From: a virus
IMG/VR virus record: IMGVR_UViG_3300033153_006744
Location: 1 to 64,000 of that record
Strand: one strand, 5' to 3'
Length of the DNA: 64,000 bases
Shown here: positions 7,464 through 14,958 of the stretch, in pieces
How positions within the stretch are numbered: the stretch's first letter is position 1
Layout: every line of letters begins with the position of its first letter
Notes under the pieces: model-generated
What the model was told of the DNA's origin: nothing
What the model saw: only the letters and a program-made list of their open reading frames with translations
The model's database searches: none
Made by a program: the position numbers and the translations under genes

Positions 7464-7501
7464 TAACAACGAGCCTTTTTAAGTCATGCTTAAGGCTGTT
7501 A
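7464..7501 (-). promoter_or_regulatory. Leader hairpin, type B (copy 2)
   Basis: Minus-strand nested stems: outer TAACA/TGTTA, middle AGCCTT/AAGGCT, inner AAG/CTT, with loop CATGA and unpaired A residues on the 3' side. It resembles the element at 500-526 in order and loop sequence. It lies between the stop of the frameshifted upstream gene and the AAGGAGG of the 45-aa membrane protein. Confidence 0.5.
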
Positions 7502-7502
7502 A

Positions 7503-7622
7503 TTAGTATAGCTCAATTGCCATACTAACAATTTTTTCATAGTCGGGCATTAATTCTAATTTTCTAAGAGCTCTTCTAATTATTTTAGATTTAAAAAGCT
7601 CTTGTCCCAGCTCTTGTTTATT
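7503..7622 (-). other. −1 frame extension of the upstream gene
   Basis: This frame encodes a coherent 39-residue tail (NKQELGQELFKSKIIRRA..., ending SMAIELY) but has no start codon or ribosome site near its beginning. It becomes continuous with the 150-aa gene upstream if the ribosome slips back one base on the run of eight A at 7621-7628 (GCA AAA AAA then AAT instead of ATA). The product would be 176 aa. An extra A lost in sequencing would give the same result. Confidence 0.5.
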
Positions 7623-8032
7623 TTTTTTGCATCCGCTGGAGTTTTTATTTTCTCCTTAACAGACTCTAAAAATAAACGAGCTTGTTTTTTTTCGTAATCC
7701 TCTCTCCATTGTCCAAATCCCATACTTTCAAATTCGGACTTAAAAATTCTATTGCTATCTCTTTTAGAGATAATAATATATTTTATAGAGTTTTTAAGAT
7801 CTTCTAAAGAAGAAAAGAACAGGCGGTCTTCATCCCACTCTGTTTGGGAACGAGAATCGGAGTCCCATTCCGTGTAACTAGAGGTTTTTTCTTGCCCTTC
7901 TAGCACTATACAGATGTTTCTCCAAAACAACTTAGTAGAGTAGTCTGTGCTTGCGCACACAGGTTCTCCAGGATTGAATTGTCCTTCAAACAATCCAAGT
8001 CCTAACTCATTTGCTTTATGGAAAAACAACAT
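7580..8032 (-). CDS. Hypothetical protein, 150 aa, likely frameshifted near end
   Basis: Acidic protein with Trp-rich centre (YTEWDSDSRSQTEWDED) and a charged helical C-terminal part. In the annotated frame it ends KKINKSWDKSFLNLK, a low-quality end; the −1 frame continues with a better helix. It is the first gene behind a consensus promoter and type-A leader hairpin. Function unknown. Confidence 0.6.
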   Translation of the reverse strand: MLFFHKANELGLGLFEGQFNPGEPVCASTDYSTKLFWRNICIVLEGQEKTSSYTEWDSDSRSQTEWDEDRLFFSSLEDLKNSIKYIIISKRDSNRIFKSEFESMGFGQWREDYEKKQARLFLESVKEKIKTPADAKKINKSWDKSFLNLK

Positions 8033-8055
8033 TTAATCTCCTTAATTAATTTTTA

Positions 8056-8076
8056 GCTAAGAACCTTTTCCTTAAC
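8056..8076 (-). promoter_or_regulatory. 5' leader hairpin, type A (copy 2)
   Basis: Stem GTTAAGGA/TTCTTAGC, loop AAAGG; identical in sequence to copy 1 although followed by an unrelated gene. It begins about 5 bases after the predicted transcription start. Confidence 0.7.
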
Positions 8077-8087
8077 CCTATATATAC

Positions 8088-8116
8088 AATATAATCTATT
8101 TTGAGGCGAATGTCAA
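8088..8116 (-). promoter_or_regulatory. Sigma70-type promoter
   Basis: Minus-strand TTGACA, 17 bases, TATATT. About 100 bases of non-coding DNA separate it from the stop of the recombination operon upstream; no clear terminator is seen there, only a weak GTGAA/TTCAC pairing. Confidence 0.8.
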
Positions 8117-8212
8117 GTAAAATGTGAAATAAATTTAAGAAAAGTGCAGATTACGCTATAAGTGACTGAAATCTATCGTGAATTATTTTGAGAATTTTTC
8201 ACTTAATTCTCC

Positions 8213-8998
8213 TTATTTTATATCATAAAGTTGTCTTGCATATTTGCAGTTTAATCTTTGCAGGCACCCTAGGCACATGGGCTTATTGCCATATTCATCT
8301 TTTTTGCCTAATCCAGTAGGTTCATAGTTTCCCACCATAATTAACGTAGAAACCTGAATGGCAACTTGATGTACTATTTTTTGATATTGCTTCAACTCTG
8401 AGTCTGACATAAAAAGCTCATAGGCTTGCGGTTTTTTTGTCTTTATAAAAACATGTATTCCCATTCGCATATTTTTTAAAAACATAGAGTATAGAGCTAA
8501 TTGTTTCTTATAGGGAAAACTAATTGAACTCATTTTATTCTTGCTAGATTTAAAGTCAGGGGATATTAGCTCTCCTGTTTCTTTGTTTTTTAAAATAGAA
8601 TCTGCGTGTCCCGAAATACGAAAAAGCACATCTTCTAAATTTAGTTTAATTTCTATTTGCTTGTGAACTAACTCATAATTTTTGCCTATATTTTCAATGT
8701 AAAATTCAATAGAGCTTGTTGCAATCTCAATATTGCTTGACATGTTTTTCTCTATGTCTTTTTTTTCTTCATCAACTAGGTAATCAAAATCTTTTTCAAG
8801 TTCAAACCCTATATCCTTCTTGAAGTCAAAATCACTGGTTTCATAATAACTAATAACGCTTTCCTCATACGCTTTTCCAAGAACAAAGTTTTTTGTACTT
8901 AATCCCTCTCTCTCTTCTATTTCGTATAAATTAAATGCATAAGGGCAGTTTAAATACATGTTAATAGTGCTGTTTCTAAGCTTCTCAACCTTAATCAT
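8213..8998 (-). CDS. Cas4/AddB-type PD-(D/E)XK nuclease
   Basis: RecB-like nuclease: GHADSIL motif, then the active-site core SPDFKSSKNK, then the QLALYS helix. One cysteine near the N-terminus (C18 in YLNCPYAF) and three near the end (C242, C245, C251, spacing CxxC then five) match the iron-sulfur cluster layout of Cas4 and AddB. The start used is MIKVEKL, which has GAAGGG upstream; the ATG five codons earlier lacks a site. It overlaps the ERF gene, so a two-gene recombination unit (5'-3' resection plus strand annealing) is likely. A Cas4 role in CRISPR adaptation is not implied, as no cas1 or array is seen. Confidence 0.8.
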   Translation of the reverse strand: MIKVEKLRNSTINMYLNCPYAFNLYEIEEREGLSTKNFVLGKAYEESVISYYETSDFDFKKDIGFELEKDFDYLVDEEKKDIEKNMSSNIEIATSSIEFYIENIGKNYELVHKQIEIKLNLEDVLFRISGHADSILKNKETGELISPDFKSSKNKMSSISFPYKKQLALYSMFLKNMRMGIHVFIKTKKPQAYELFMSDSELKQYQKIVHQVAIQVSTLIMVGNYEPTGLGKKDEYGNKPMCLGCLQRLNCKYARQLYDIK

Positions 8999-9764
8999 TT
9001 TTTTGCCCTTCATTTAATTGTCTTTCAAATTCTTCTTGTGTTTTTAGTTGCTCTTGCACTGTTTCATGGTCATTGTTTTCATTGTTTTTCTTATTCCACC
9101 TTATTTGTTCTTGTAACATTTCTATCATGTCGCTTATTTGCTTTTTTGTTGCATCTTTAGTGCTTTCGTCTCCAGTTTTTTCTTTTATTTTAGCTCTAAA
9201 TTTAGTAGCTTCCACGCCCGCCTCTTTTACCAACGCCCACATCATATCTTTTTGATTTTTCGTTGCCTTTTCAGTTATAACCTTGGGGTCAGTTTTGGGA
9301 TCAAGTGTTGCCTTTTTGGGTAGTGGTTTTCTATAGCTTTGTGTTGGCCTTGGAGTGCTGTAATTTTGTGTTCTTTTTTGCATAGTTTTTTTGGGTATAG
9401 CTGCGTCCGTATCTTCTTCAGAACTTATATTCAACAATGAACTAATTGCATAACGCCTCATATATGTTATTCCAGCACCAAGAGCCTGTACGTCGCTCAT
9501 TCTACCGCCTGTAACTTTTTCGACCTTAACACAGCTTGTAAGTTCTTTTCCTGTTATATGTCTTAATATAGTTGTTAAATATAGCCCCTTTTCTGTCTCA
9601 TTTAAGGGTTGCATTAAACTAAAGTTATTAGTCAACAACAATGGCTTTAATGCCTTTAGGATTGCCGATAAGTCTGCATATCTATAATTATGTCCATTAG
9701 AGTTAAACTCTACGGTTGCAATTGCATTAGTTAATTCAATTAAATCTTTGTAAAAATCGCTCAT
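8991..9764 (-). CDS. erf: ERF-family single-strand annealing protein
   Basis: Conserved ERF core at about residues 5-120: NGHNYRYADLSAILKALKPLL, then QALGAGITYMRRYAISSLLNI and the acidic EEDTDA. ERF proteins anneal complementary single strands in phage recombination. A Lys/Thr/Pro-rich linker (about 125-165) joins a C-terminal helical region, ending in a very acidic tail typical for contact with single-strand-binding protein. Ribosome site GGAGG. Confidence 0.9.
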   Translation of the reverse strand: MSDFYKDLIELTNAIATVEFNSNGHNYRYADLSAILKALKPLLLTNNFSLMQPLNETEKGLYLTTILRHITGKELTSCVKVEKVTGGRMSDVQALGAGITYMRRYAISSLLNISSEEDTDAAIPKKTMQKRTQNYSTPRPTQSYRKPLPKKATLDPKTDPKVITEKATKNQKDMMWALVKEAGVEATKFRAKIKEKTGDESTKDATKKQISDMIEMLQEQIRWNKKNNENNDHETVQEQLKTQEEFERQLNEGQKND

Positions 9765-9787
9765 ATTACCTCCTTAATTAGCCTTAT

Positions 9788-10282
9788 TTATTTAACAAAG
9801 CTTTTATAAAAATCAACAATAACAGCTTCTAAGTGCCTTATTGTTTTTGCTCTTTTTCCCCTCTTCATTCTGTAAAGTGCTTTCAGATGGCCTTTAGCCA
9901 AGATTAATTCTTTAGGGATTCCCTTTTCAAAAATAATCTTCTCTCTTTTTGTGCCATTTATTAGCTCTCCAATAAAACCTTCTTTATCTTCATTTGTTTT
10001 CAACTTTAAAAACTCAATCGCTATTAAGTAATTATCTCTAACTAATGTTTCCTTATAGCTCAATAGTTTAGTTTTATCTTCAAATATGAAATCATAAATC
10101 TTATATAAGTTAAAGTGACTCCACGCTTTCTTTGTTGGCTTTATTACTCCAAAATCATGCCCTGCTCTTTTGCCCTTTCTAACTAAAAGATTAAGCGAAT
10201 TAAATGATGTATTCAAGACCTTTGCTAACTCATACTGCCTTAAATATAAACCTTTGTCTTTACCTTCGTTAATTATAATCAA
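9788..10282 (-). CDS. Hypothetical, possibly DNA-binding protein
   Basis: No ATG at the right place. GGAGG is followed five bases later by TTG (LIIINEGKDKG...), which I take as the start; the frame is also open from a TTG overlapping the ribosome site. YELAKVLNTSFNSLNLLVRKG looks like a helix-turn-helix, and the C-terminal third is strongly basic. First gene after a good promoter, ahead of the recombination genes. A regulator of that operon is possible. Confidence 0.6.
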   Translation of the reverse strand: MIIINEGKDKGLYLRQYELAKVLNTSFNSLNLLVRKGKRAGHDFGVIKPTKKAWSHFNLYKIYDFIFEDKTKLLSYKETLVRDNYLIAIEFLKLKTNEDKEGFIGELINGTKREKIIFEKGIPKELILAKGHLKALYRMKRGKRAKTIRHLEAVIVDFYKSFVK

Positions 10283-10317
10283 AACAACCTCCAATATAAT
10301 TGCTAACTACTACACAA

Positions 10318-10346
10318 CATATAACATATTTAAAGAAATAAGTCAA
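10318..10346 (-). promoter_or_regulatory. Sigma70-type promoter for recombination operon
   Basis: Minus-strand TTGACT, 17 bases, TATATG. It overlaps the last codons of the preceding small gene. No type-A hairpin follows it; the leader is about 25 bases to the GGAGG. Confidence 0.7.
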
Positions 10347-10534
10347 GCGTTATTGTTTTTATTACATACGCTTAAGATGTTACTTGAATTGCTTTTGCCG
10401 CCTTTTAATTCTTTTTTTAATCTCTTATTTTCATCTAATACTTTATCAAACATATCTAAAGCTTTTTCTCTATCATCCCAACAATTAACTTGTACTGATA
10501 TTTTATTTAGCATATCTATTAAATCTGACCTCAT
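10343..10534 (-). CDS. Small helical protein, 63 aa
   Basis: Mostly one amphipathic helix (EKALDMFDKVLDENKRLKKEL) with a Ser/Asn-rich tail. Good AAGGAG site. It ends within the promoter of the next operon. Function unknown. Confidence 0.6.
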   Translation of the reverse strand: MRSDLIDMLNKISVQVNCWDDREKALDMFDKVLDENKRLKKELKGGKSNSSNILSVCNKNNNA

Positions 10535-10542
10535 GTTTCTCC

Positions 10543-10860
10543 TTAATCTTTAATGAAATTTATGCAAGAATAAACATACTTTTCAAAATCTTTTACAAAA
10601 GACATGTATTTCTCTTGCAAGATTAACACCCCGTCATCTTCACTAGTGTCAAATTCATAAGTATAATTAAATGCTTGACACTTGATTTCTACGTCGTTAA
10701 TCCTTACGTTTACAACAAAAACAACTGTGTTTTCTTCACTTTTGCGATTAAACAAGAACCCTTTTTTAAATACAGCACTAAATGATTCGTCGTCTATTTG
10801 ATGCTCTGCAAGGGTTAGCAAAGATTCTTTTATAAAACTTATTACGTTATTTTTTATCAT
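10543..10860 (-). CDS. Hypothetical protein, 105 aa
   Basis: Helical N-terminus, beta-rich centre (TVVFVVNVRINDVEIKCQAF) and helical end. Overlaps the stop of the upstream gene by 4 bases. General build is similar to its upstream neighbour (both about 105-110 aa with beta core), so they may be distant paralogues or partners. No known family. Confidence 0.65.
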   Translation of the reverse strand: MIKNNVISFIKESLLTLAEHQIDDESFSAVFKKGFLFNRKSEENTVVFVVNVRINDVEIKCQAFNYTYEFDTSEDDGVLILQEKYMSFVKDFEKYVYSCINFIKD

Positions 10861-11189
10861 TGTTGCTCCTCACTAGAATAAATTAACTTTTCGCATTCTT
10901 CTTCATTTGTTTTTGTATTATTTTTCTCAACTGCTTTCTCTAATATTTCTGACATATGTACAAAATCAGCATTAAAAACATTTGGTGTAGTATCAATTCT
11001 AATGTTTTCAACAAACACGTTAGAGTAATGTTTTTTTGCAAAGATTCTTATTTCCAATATTGGAATTGAAGTATGTTTAATTTTTCCAGTTACCAAATAT
11101 ATCAATAATATATATTCGCCATTCAGCTTATTAAAGAAATCTTTATATAACTTTATCACACTTTTTTTTCTTTGTTCTATTTCGTTCAT
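10857..11189 (-). CDS. Hypothetical protein, 110 aa
   Basis: N-terminal helix, beta core (EYILLIYLVTGKIK, PILEIRIFAKKHY) and an acidic, poorly ordered C-terminus (TNEEECEKLIYSSEEQQ). Ribosome site AAGGAG. Function unknown. Confidence 0.65.
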   Translation of the reverse strand: MNEIEQRKKSVIKLYKDFFNKLNGEYILLIYLVTGKIKHTSIPILEIRIFAKKHYSNVFVENIRIDTTPNVFNADFVHMSEILEKAVEKNNTKTNEEECEKLIYSSEEQQ

Positions 11190-11214
11190 TTAATCTCCTT
11201 AATTTTAAAAATTA

Positions 11215-11493
11215 TTAACGTTGCCTTGGATACATCCCCAATAAATGCAAAAACGCTTGCGTTATAAAATACTTCATAGGTATTCTACATGCTAACTTTA
11301 TTTTTGCTTCTATTTCTTCATCTAGTTCTCTAGCTAAGCCGAAATGCTTACTTATTCTTTCTTCCGTTGCTCTATCTTGCAAAGAACCAATTGTAACTTT
11401 AAATCGCCCATCACCTAAATATTCAGTTTCACAAGGAATATAGACTTGATCTGATTCTTCTAAAAATGGTCTATCTGGTACACATGGTTTCAT
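11215..11493 (-). CDS. Hypothetical protein, 92 aa
   Basis: Contains ETEYLGDGRFKVTIGSL, a small beta hairpin, then a charged helical stretch ending in AFLHLLGMYPRQR. AAGGAG site. No family recognised. Confidence 0.65.
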   Translation of the reverse strand: MKPCVPDRPFLEESDQVYIPCETEYLGDGRFKVTIGSLQDRATEERISKHFGLARELDEEIEAKIKLACRIPMKYFITQAFLHLLGMYPRQR

Positions 11494-11518
11494 GTTATCT
11501 CCTTATGTTTGCATTCTT

Positions 11519-11689
11519 TTAAGTTCTTGGCTCATGCAACTTATAATTGTTTTCCTTACAATATTTTTCACGATTAGAACAAACCTTCCAACCACCATGT
11601 AAGGTTGAATAAGATATGCAATCATCACAAGTTTTAGTTAATAAAGCTTTTTTCAACATCTCGATATTTTCAGCATGTTTGTTTTTCAT
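11519..11689 (-). CDS. Cys4 zinc-finger-like miniprotein, 56 aa
   Basis: Reads MKNKHAENIEML... with four cysteines in the pattern CDDC-(13)-C-(7)-C (TCDDCISYS, KVCSN, KYCKEN), compatible with one zinc site. Ribosome site is the unusual but strong GGGGG. Ends 26 bases before the next start. DNA- or protein-binding role inferred only. Confidence 0.65.
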   Translation of the reverse strand: MKNKHAENIEMLKKALLTKTCDDCISYSTLHGGWKVCSNREKYCKENNYKLHEPRT

Positions 11690-11697
11690 ATAACCCC

Positions 11698-11790
11698 CTA
11701 TATATTAATTACTAAATTTAACATTAAACTCAATAAAAACACCCCGATTAAAATTCCTATAGTTATAAAAAACGCTTGTTTATTTGTCAT
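11698..11790 (-). CDS. Membrane micropeptide, 30 aa
   Basis: MTNKQAFFITIGI... with about 20 hydrophobic residues forming one membrane helix. The AAGGAGG site is perfect and the start overlaps the stop of the preceding gene as ATGA, so it is translated in the operon. Similar tiny membrane proteins occur at 7304-7441, 19262-19486 and 19483-19668 in this window. Confidence 0.6.
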   Translation of the reverse strand: MTNKQAFFITIGILIGVFLLSLMLNLVINI

Positions 11791-12053
11791 TTTACCTCCT
11801 TGTTTAATTCTTTAATTTTATTGTTTATTAAAAGAGATAAAATAAATTCATTACCACTAGCATCAAAATCAAAAATAAAAGAGACATCTGCATCCCTAAA
11901 GCCTCTGGGGCAATTTAAATTAGTTGGGTTGTCTTTTTTCCAATAAGCTCGCATTTTGCCATTTAATGGTTCTGTAAAAATTAAATTACGTGTCCTTAAA
12001 ATTATTTTATCATTTACAATTAAAAGTCCAGCAATAAACCTTAGTTCATTCAT
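11787..12053 (-). CDS. Hypothetical protein, 88 aa
   Basis: Beta-rich start (LRFIAGLLIVNDKIILRTR), a basic middle with NLNCPRGFRDADVSFIFDFD, helical end. Overlaps its upstream neighbour by 4 bases and the micropeptide downstream by 4. Function unknown. Confidence 0.65.
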   Translation of the reverse strand: MNELRFIAGLLIVNDKIILRTRNLIFTEPLNGKMRAYWKKDNPTNLNCPRGFRDADVSFIFDFDASGNEFILSLLINNKIKELNKEVK

Positions 12054-12490
12054 GTTGTCTCCTTGTTATACTTCTTAATTTCTATCAATATGTCTTTTTT
12101 TGCTAAAGAAATTCCCTGCTTATCTCTTGCATACACACGCATGCTATCGCAATAAGCATACTCAAACCCACAAAGTACAAATTCCTTGCTCCTTGTATCC
12201 CAAAAGTTAATTTTACCATTTGTCTTACCTAAAAGCGTTATTATTTCTTCTAAGTCTTTTTTGTCATCTATAAAGTCATTTAAACCTTTACTTGAAAGAT
12301 ATTTGAACATGATATCTTTAGAATCACCCTCAAATCTAGACTCAATATCAAATATCCAATTAAAAACAGCCAATTGAGCCTGCAATATTTTATAATCTTG
12401 CGATAAATATTCTATATCATATTTGTGATTATGCGTTAACAGCTCAACATATAGGTTTTCCTTAGCCTTTATTTCTTCTTTGGTTTTCAT
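12050..12490 (-). CDS. Hypothetical protein, 146 aa
   Basis: Helical N-terminal two thirds (EELLTHNHKYDIEYL-like, then KDLEEIITLLGK), followed by a beta section with two cysteines (FVLCGFEYAYCDSMRVYA). AGGAGG site. No family recognised. Confidence 0.65.
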   Translation of the reverse strand: MKTKEEIKAKENLYVELLTHNHKYDIEYLSQDYKILQAQLAVFNWIFDIESRFEGDSKDIMFKYLSSKGLNDFIDDKKDLEEIITLLGKTNGKINFWDTRSKEFVLCGFEYAYCDSMRVYARDKQGISLAKKDILIEIKKYNKETT

Positions 12491-12499
12491 TTTACCTCC

Positions 12500-12799
12500 T
12501 TAAACTCTTTTGGCGTCAAAAATAACATCTTCAAATCTCTCAACTATCTCCTTATGTTCACTTATTTTGACTGCCAACTCATGAATCTTGTCGTTTTTCT
12601 CTTCAATCTTACACTCTGCATCACTTAAGTTTTCATTCAACCCTTCAAGCTTATTCTCAAGCTCCTCAATCCTCTCATCTTTCTCTTTAATCTCCTTTTC
12701 CATAACTTTCATATCAGACTCTAAGCTCTGTATTTTTGCATCCATTTTATCTGTAATTTCGCAGTCTTGGCAGTCGCCGTTAAACATGTTGTCGCTCAT
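12500..12799 (-). CDS. Coiled-coil protein, 99 aa
   Basis: After a short head with CQDCE, residues 20-95 are an uninterrupted Glu/Lys-rich heptad coiled coil (IQSLESDMKVMEKEIKEKD and onward). A cysteine pair in the head could bind metal or form disulfides. Oligomeric scaffold or inhibitor is plausible. GGAGG site. Confidence 0.7.
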   Translation of the reverse strand: MSDNMFNGDCQDCEITDKMDAKIQSLESDMKVMEKEIKEKDERIEELENKLEGLNENLSDAECKIEEKNDKIHELAVKISEHKEIVERFEDVIFDAKRV

Positions 12800-12828
12800 T
12801 TTGCCTCCTTGGTTTATATTTCTAACTT

Positions 12829-13224
12829 TTATTTATTTGTGATTTTCTCAAATATTTTTATTTTCCTACCCCAAAAACATCCACTGCTTTCATTAAACTC
12901 TTTTTCAGTTAAAATTACGGCGTCTCCATGCCTTCGCCCACCTGGGCCTGCGTAATGCCTAAACCTCGCCTCCCATTCTTGCCAGCTAAACGGGTTTTGA
13001 CAAAAATAATAAACATCTTTTTCTTCTACCGCATGGTCGCCATATTTCGCCCCCTTCGTCTGGTCCGCCTCCTCTGCTTCAATGTCATCAAGGCATTGGT
13101 AACAAGTGTCAAAAAGCATGCAGCCAACGCAAACAAAATAATCACATCTATTGCACGCACTTATATGTTCTGTCGTCTTTTTTTTACCACAATCTCTACA
13201 TTCCATTGTCTTTTTTTCACTCAT
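12829..13224 (-). CDS. Double zinc-knuckle protein, 131 aa
   Basis: Start at MSEKKTMEC, after AGGAGG; the longer frame begins inside that site. N-terminal cysteines form a B-box/RING-like cross-brace: CRDC, CNRC, CVGC, CYQC within the first 50 residues. The C-terminal half has a conserved-looking WQEWEARFRHYAGPGG. Base composition is clearly higher in G and C than the neighbours (12900-13100), suggesting a different origin. Zinc-dependent protein or nucleic-acid binding is inferred. Confidence 0.7.
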   Translation of the reverse strand: MSEKKTMECRDCGKKKTTEHISACNRCDYFVCVGCMLFDTCYQCLDDIEAEEADQTKGAKYGDHAVEEKDVYYFCQNPFSWQEWEARFRHYAGPGGRRHGDAVILTEKEFNESSGCFWGRKIKIFEKITNK

Positions 13225-13225
13225 T

Positions 13226-13579
13226 TTAAACCTCCTCATATAGTCTTTTAGTGCCTTCTTTTAATTCCCAGTTTTCTTCTACATCGCAACACTGTGCCAT
13301 CATAACAAGCATGGATTCACTAAAATAAATATCATCATCTATTTTCTCACAAAACCAAAACTCATCAAGAATCATGTGTTCGCAATTATTGCACCGCTTA
13401 ACTTCTTTATATTTAGGTTGCTTTTTTAGTTCATGTATTTTTTCCTCTAAATCTATATTTTGATTTAAATGTTTCCCTAATAGCCCTCTGTGATCTTCAA
13501 GTTCTTCTTCTAATCTTTTTCTCTTGTTGGTCAGATATGCTATCCTGCCTATAAGCTCTTGCTGTTCTCTTTTTTTCAT
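13226..13579 (-). CDS. Coiled coil plus Cys-pair protein
   Basis: N-terminal 60 residues are a coiled coil (TNKRKRLEEELEDHRGLL). Then RCNNCEHM, FCEK and QCCDVEEN supply a possible zinc site. The start chosen is the second of two adjacent ATGs, five bases after GGGGG. Belongs to a run of four Cys-rich genes; probably functionally related to the two on either side. Confidence 0.65.
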   Translation of the reverse strand: MKKREQQELIGRIAYLTNKRKRLEEELEDHRGLLGKHLNQNIDLEEKIHELKKQPKYKEVKRCNNCEHMILDEFWFCEKIDDDIYFSESMLVMMAQCCDVEENWELKEGTKRLYEEV

Positions 13580-13589
13580 CATTACCCCC

Positions 13590-13790
13590 TTAAAATTCTT
13601 TGTATTCCTCATTTTCTATCAAGCACTCATCGCAAATTATTGCATTTTCACCTGTTAACCTAGAAATTGTTTTGTTGATTTCTTTTATACATTTTTCACA
13701 AACCAACGTACTACACTCACAGCAAAAATATTCTTTTCTTGTATCAGTGTAAAGAGCTTGACAATTTCCACAATATGATTTTATATTCAT
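13590..13790 (-). CDS. Small zinc-finger protein, 66 aa
   Basis: Four cysteine pairs: CGNC, CCEC, CEKC and CDEC, spaced as in RING/FYVE-like cross-braced fingers. No other domain. AGGAGG site. Likely structural zinc binding; target unknown. Confidence 0.7.
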   Translation of the reverse strand: MNIKSYCGNCQALYTDTRKEYFCCECSTLVCEKCIKEINKTISRLTGENAIICDECLIENEEYKEF

Positions 13791-13791
13791 C

Positions 13792-14040
13792 TTACCTCCT
13801 TAAATAATTTTCTATAATTTCTTTTGCTTTCGTCAACGCTTCTCTATTTTCCCCTAAGTCTATTTCTTCAGTGCTGTCAACATAACTTAACATAATACAA
13901 AATCCATTCATCCAGCCATTTCCGACGCTACGTAGCCCCTCTTTTCTAACACATATCGGCTCACCTATGCAAAGCCATTCATCACCTAAATCTTTGTTAG
14001 AATAGGCTATTTTATCGTTAATTTTTGTGTAGTTTATCAT
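13792..14040 (-). CDS. Hypothetical protein, 82 aa
   Basis: Beta-rich protein with the segment GEPICVRKEGLRSVGNGWMNGFCIMLSY and a C-terminal helix. AAGGAG site and one-base spacing to the zinc-finger gene downstream. Function unknown. Confidence 0.65.
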   Translation of the reverse strand: MINYTKINDKIAYSNKDLGDEWLCIGEPICVRKEGLRSVGNGWMNGFCIMLSYVDSTEEIDLGENREALTKAKEIIENYLRR

Positions 14041-14054
14041 TTTTTCTCCTTAAT

Positions 14055-14303
14055 TTATGTGTAATCTCTTGAGTCCCTATTTCTTAAACAATGAACATCC
14101 ACTTTTCTAATATACTTTAGAGAAATCTTTAGGAGATAATGAGATATTCTGTTCAAGTCTTTTTTAGAAATTGAATAAGGCTTTTCTTCACCTTCATCCC
14201 TAAAGCAAATCCAGTCAATTATTGCCTCAAGCTCCTCTTTTGTGTAAGCATCCTGCAAGTAAGCCAAGCCCTTTTGTGCAATTAATTCGGACACCTTAAT
14301 CAT
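14055..14303 (-). CDS. Hypothetical protein, 82 aa
   Basis: Start at MIKVSELIAQKG after GGGGGTGAG; the longer frame begins within the ribosome site. Helical: EELEAIIDWICF, then KKDLNRISHYLLKISLKYI. No motif recognised. Confidence 0.65.
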   Translation of the reverse strand: MIKVSELIAQKGLAYLQDAYTKEELEAIIDWICFRDEGEEKPYSISKKDLNRISHYLLKISLKYIRKVDVHCLRNRDSRDYT

Positions 14304-14311
14304 CTCACCCC

Positions 14312-14479
14312 CTACCAAATTTTAGTTTTTTGAATCTCGAAATCGCATTCTAAAGTCCACTCCAGAGCTGCACCATACACATAATGCTCCAGATAATCTT
14401 GAGTTCCAGGAACAAATAAATGCCTACACATGTTGTCCATAAATTCTAGTGTTTCCTCTATCTCTTGCCTACTTCGCAT
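14312..14479 (-). CDS. Small helical protein, 55 aa
   Basis: MRSRQEIEETLEFM... with a second helix AALEWTLEC, similar in shape to the 52-aa protein at 1109-1267. AGGAGG site, start overlaps the stop of the upstream gene (TAATG). Function unknown. Confidence 0.65.
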   Translation of the reverse strand: MRSRQEIEETLEFMDNMCRHLFVPGTQDYLEHYVYGAALEWTLECDFEIQKTKIW

Positions 14480-14907
14480 TATGCCTCCTTATACCTTTTT
14501 CTTGTTTCTTCATCCATAACGTCGACCATATCTGCTGTATATTCACACGTAAAATCCCTTAAGGCCGGACAATACTCATCACATCCATAATTAATACCAT
14601 AATTAAAGCAAACATCACCAGTTTTCCCAAGATGCGGGTCATTGCTGTTTGCGATAGAAGCTTTTGCATGTTTTACGCTTGAAATCTCGTCACTTGTATC
14701 TCCATTGTTGTCGCCAAATATGCTAGAAAGCCTTAACTCTCTTTCTATTTTTCTTGATAACTCTTTTTTGCTAGCCTCTGGCCAATCTCTTATTTTGTCG
14801 CTAATGCTTTTAGAATTACTCAAAGAATCCGCTATTGCTTTAACTTTTTTGTTGGAATTATAAATACTTTTAAATGCTTCTTCTAAAACTTTTTCTTCTT
14901 GTGTCAT
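14479..14907 (-). CDS. Hypothetical Cys-containing protein, 142 aa
   Basis: Long helical N-terminal half, then a compact C-terminal region with four cysteines (VCFNYG, GCDEYCPAL, FTCEY) that may bind metal. First gene behind a consensus promoter and type-A hairpin; it leads the zinc-protein operon. Function unknown. Confidence 0.65.
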   Translation of the reverse strand: MTQEEKVLEEAFKSIYNSNKKVKAIADSLSNSKSISDKIRDWPEASKKELSRKIERELRLSSIFGDNNGDTSDEISSVKHAKASIANSNDPHLGKTGDVCFNYGINYGCDEYCPALRDFTCEYTADMVDVMDEETRKRYKEA

Positions 14908-14929
14908 CTTGTCCTCCTTAATTAATTTC

Positions 14930-14950
14930 GTTAAGAACCCTTTTCCTAAC
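14930..14950 (-). promoter_or_regulatory. 5' leader hairpin, type A (copy 3)
   Basis: Stem GTTAGGAA/TTCTTAAC (one G-T pair), loop AAGGG. Compared with copies 1 and 2 both arms have changed yet pairing is kept, which suggests selection on structure. Confidence 0.7.
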
Positions 14951-14958
14951 TTATATCA

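Noticed and set aside
8213-8998. Fe-S nuclease as a Cas4 adaptation gene of the Csf system
   Set aside because: No cas1, cas2 or array; it is 40 kb away and coupled to the ERF gene.
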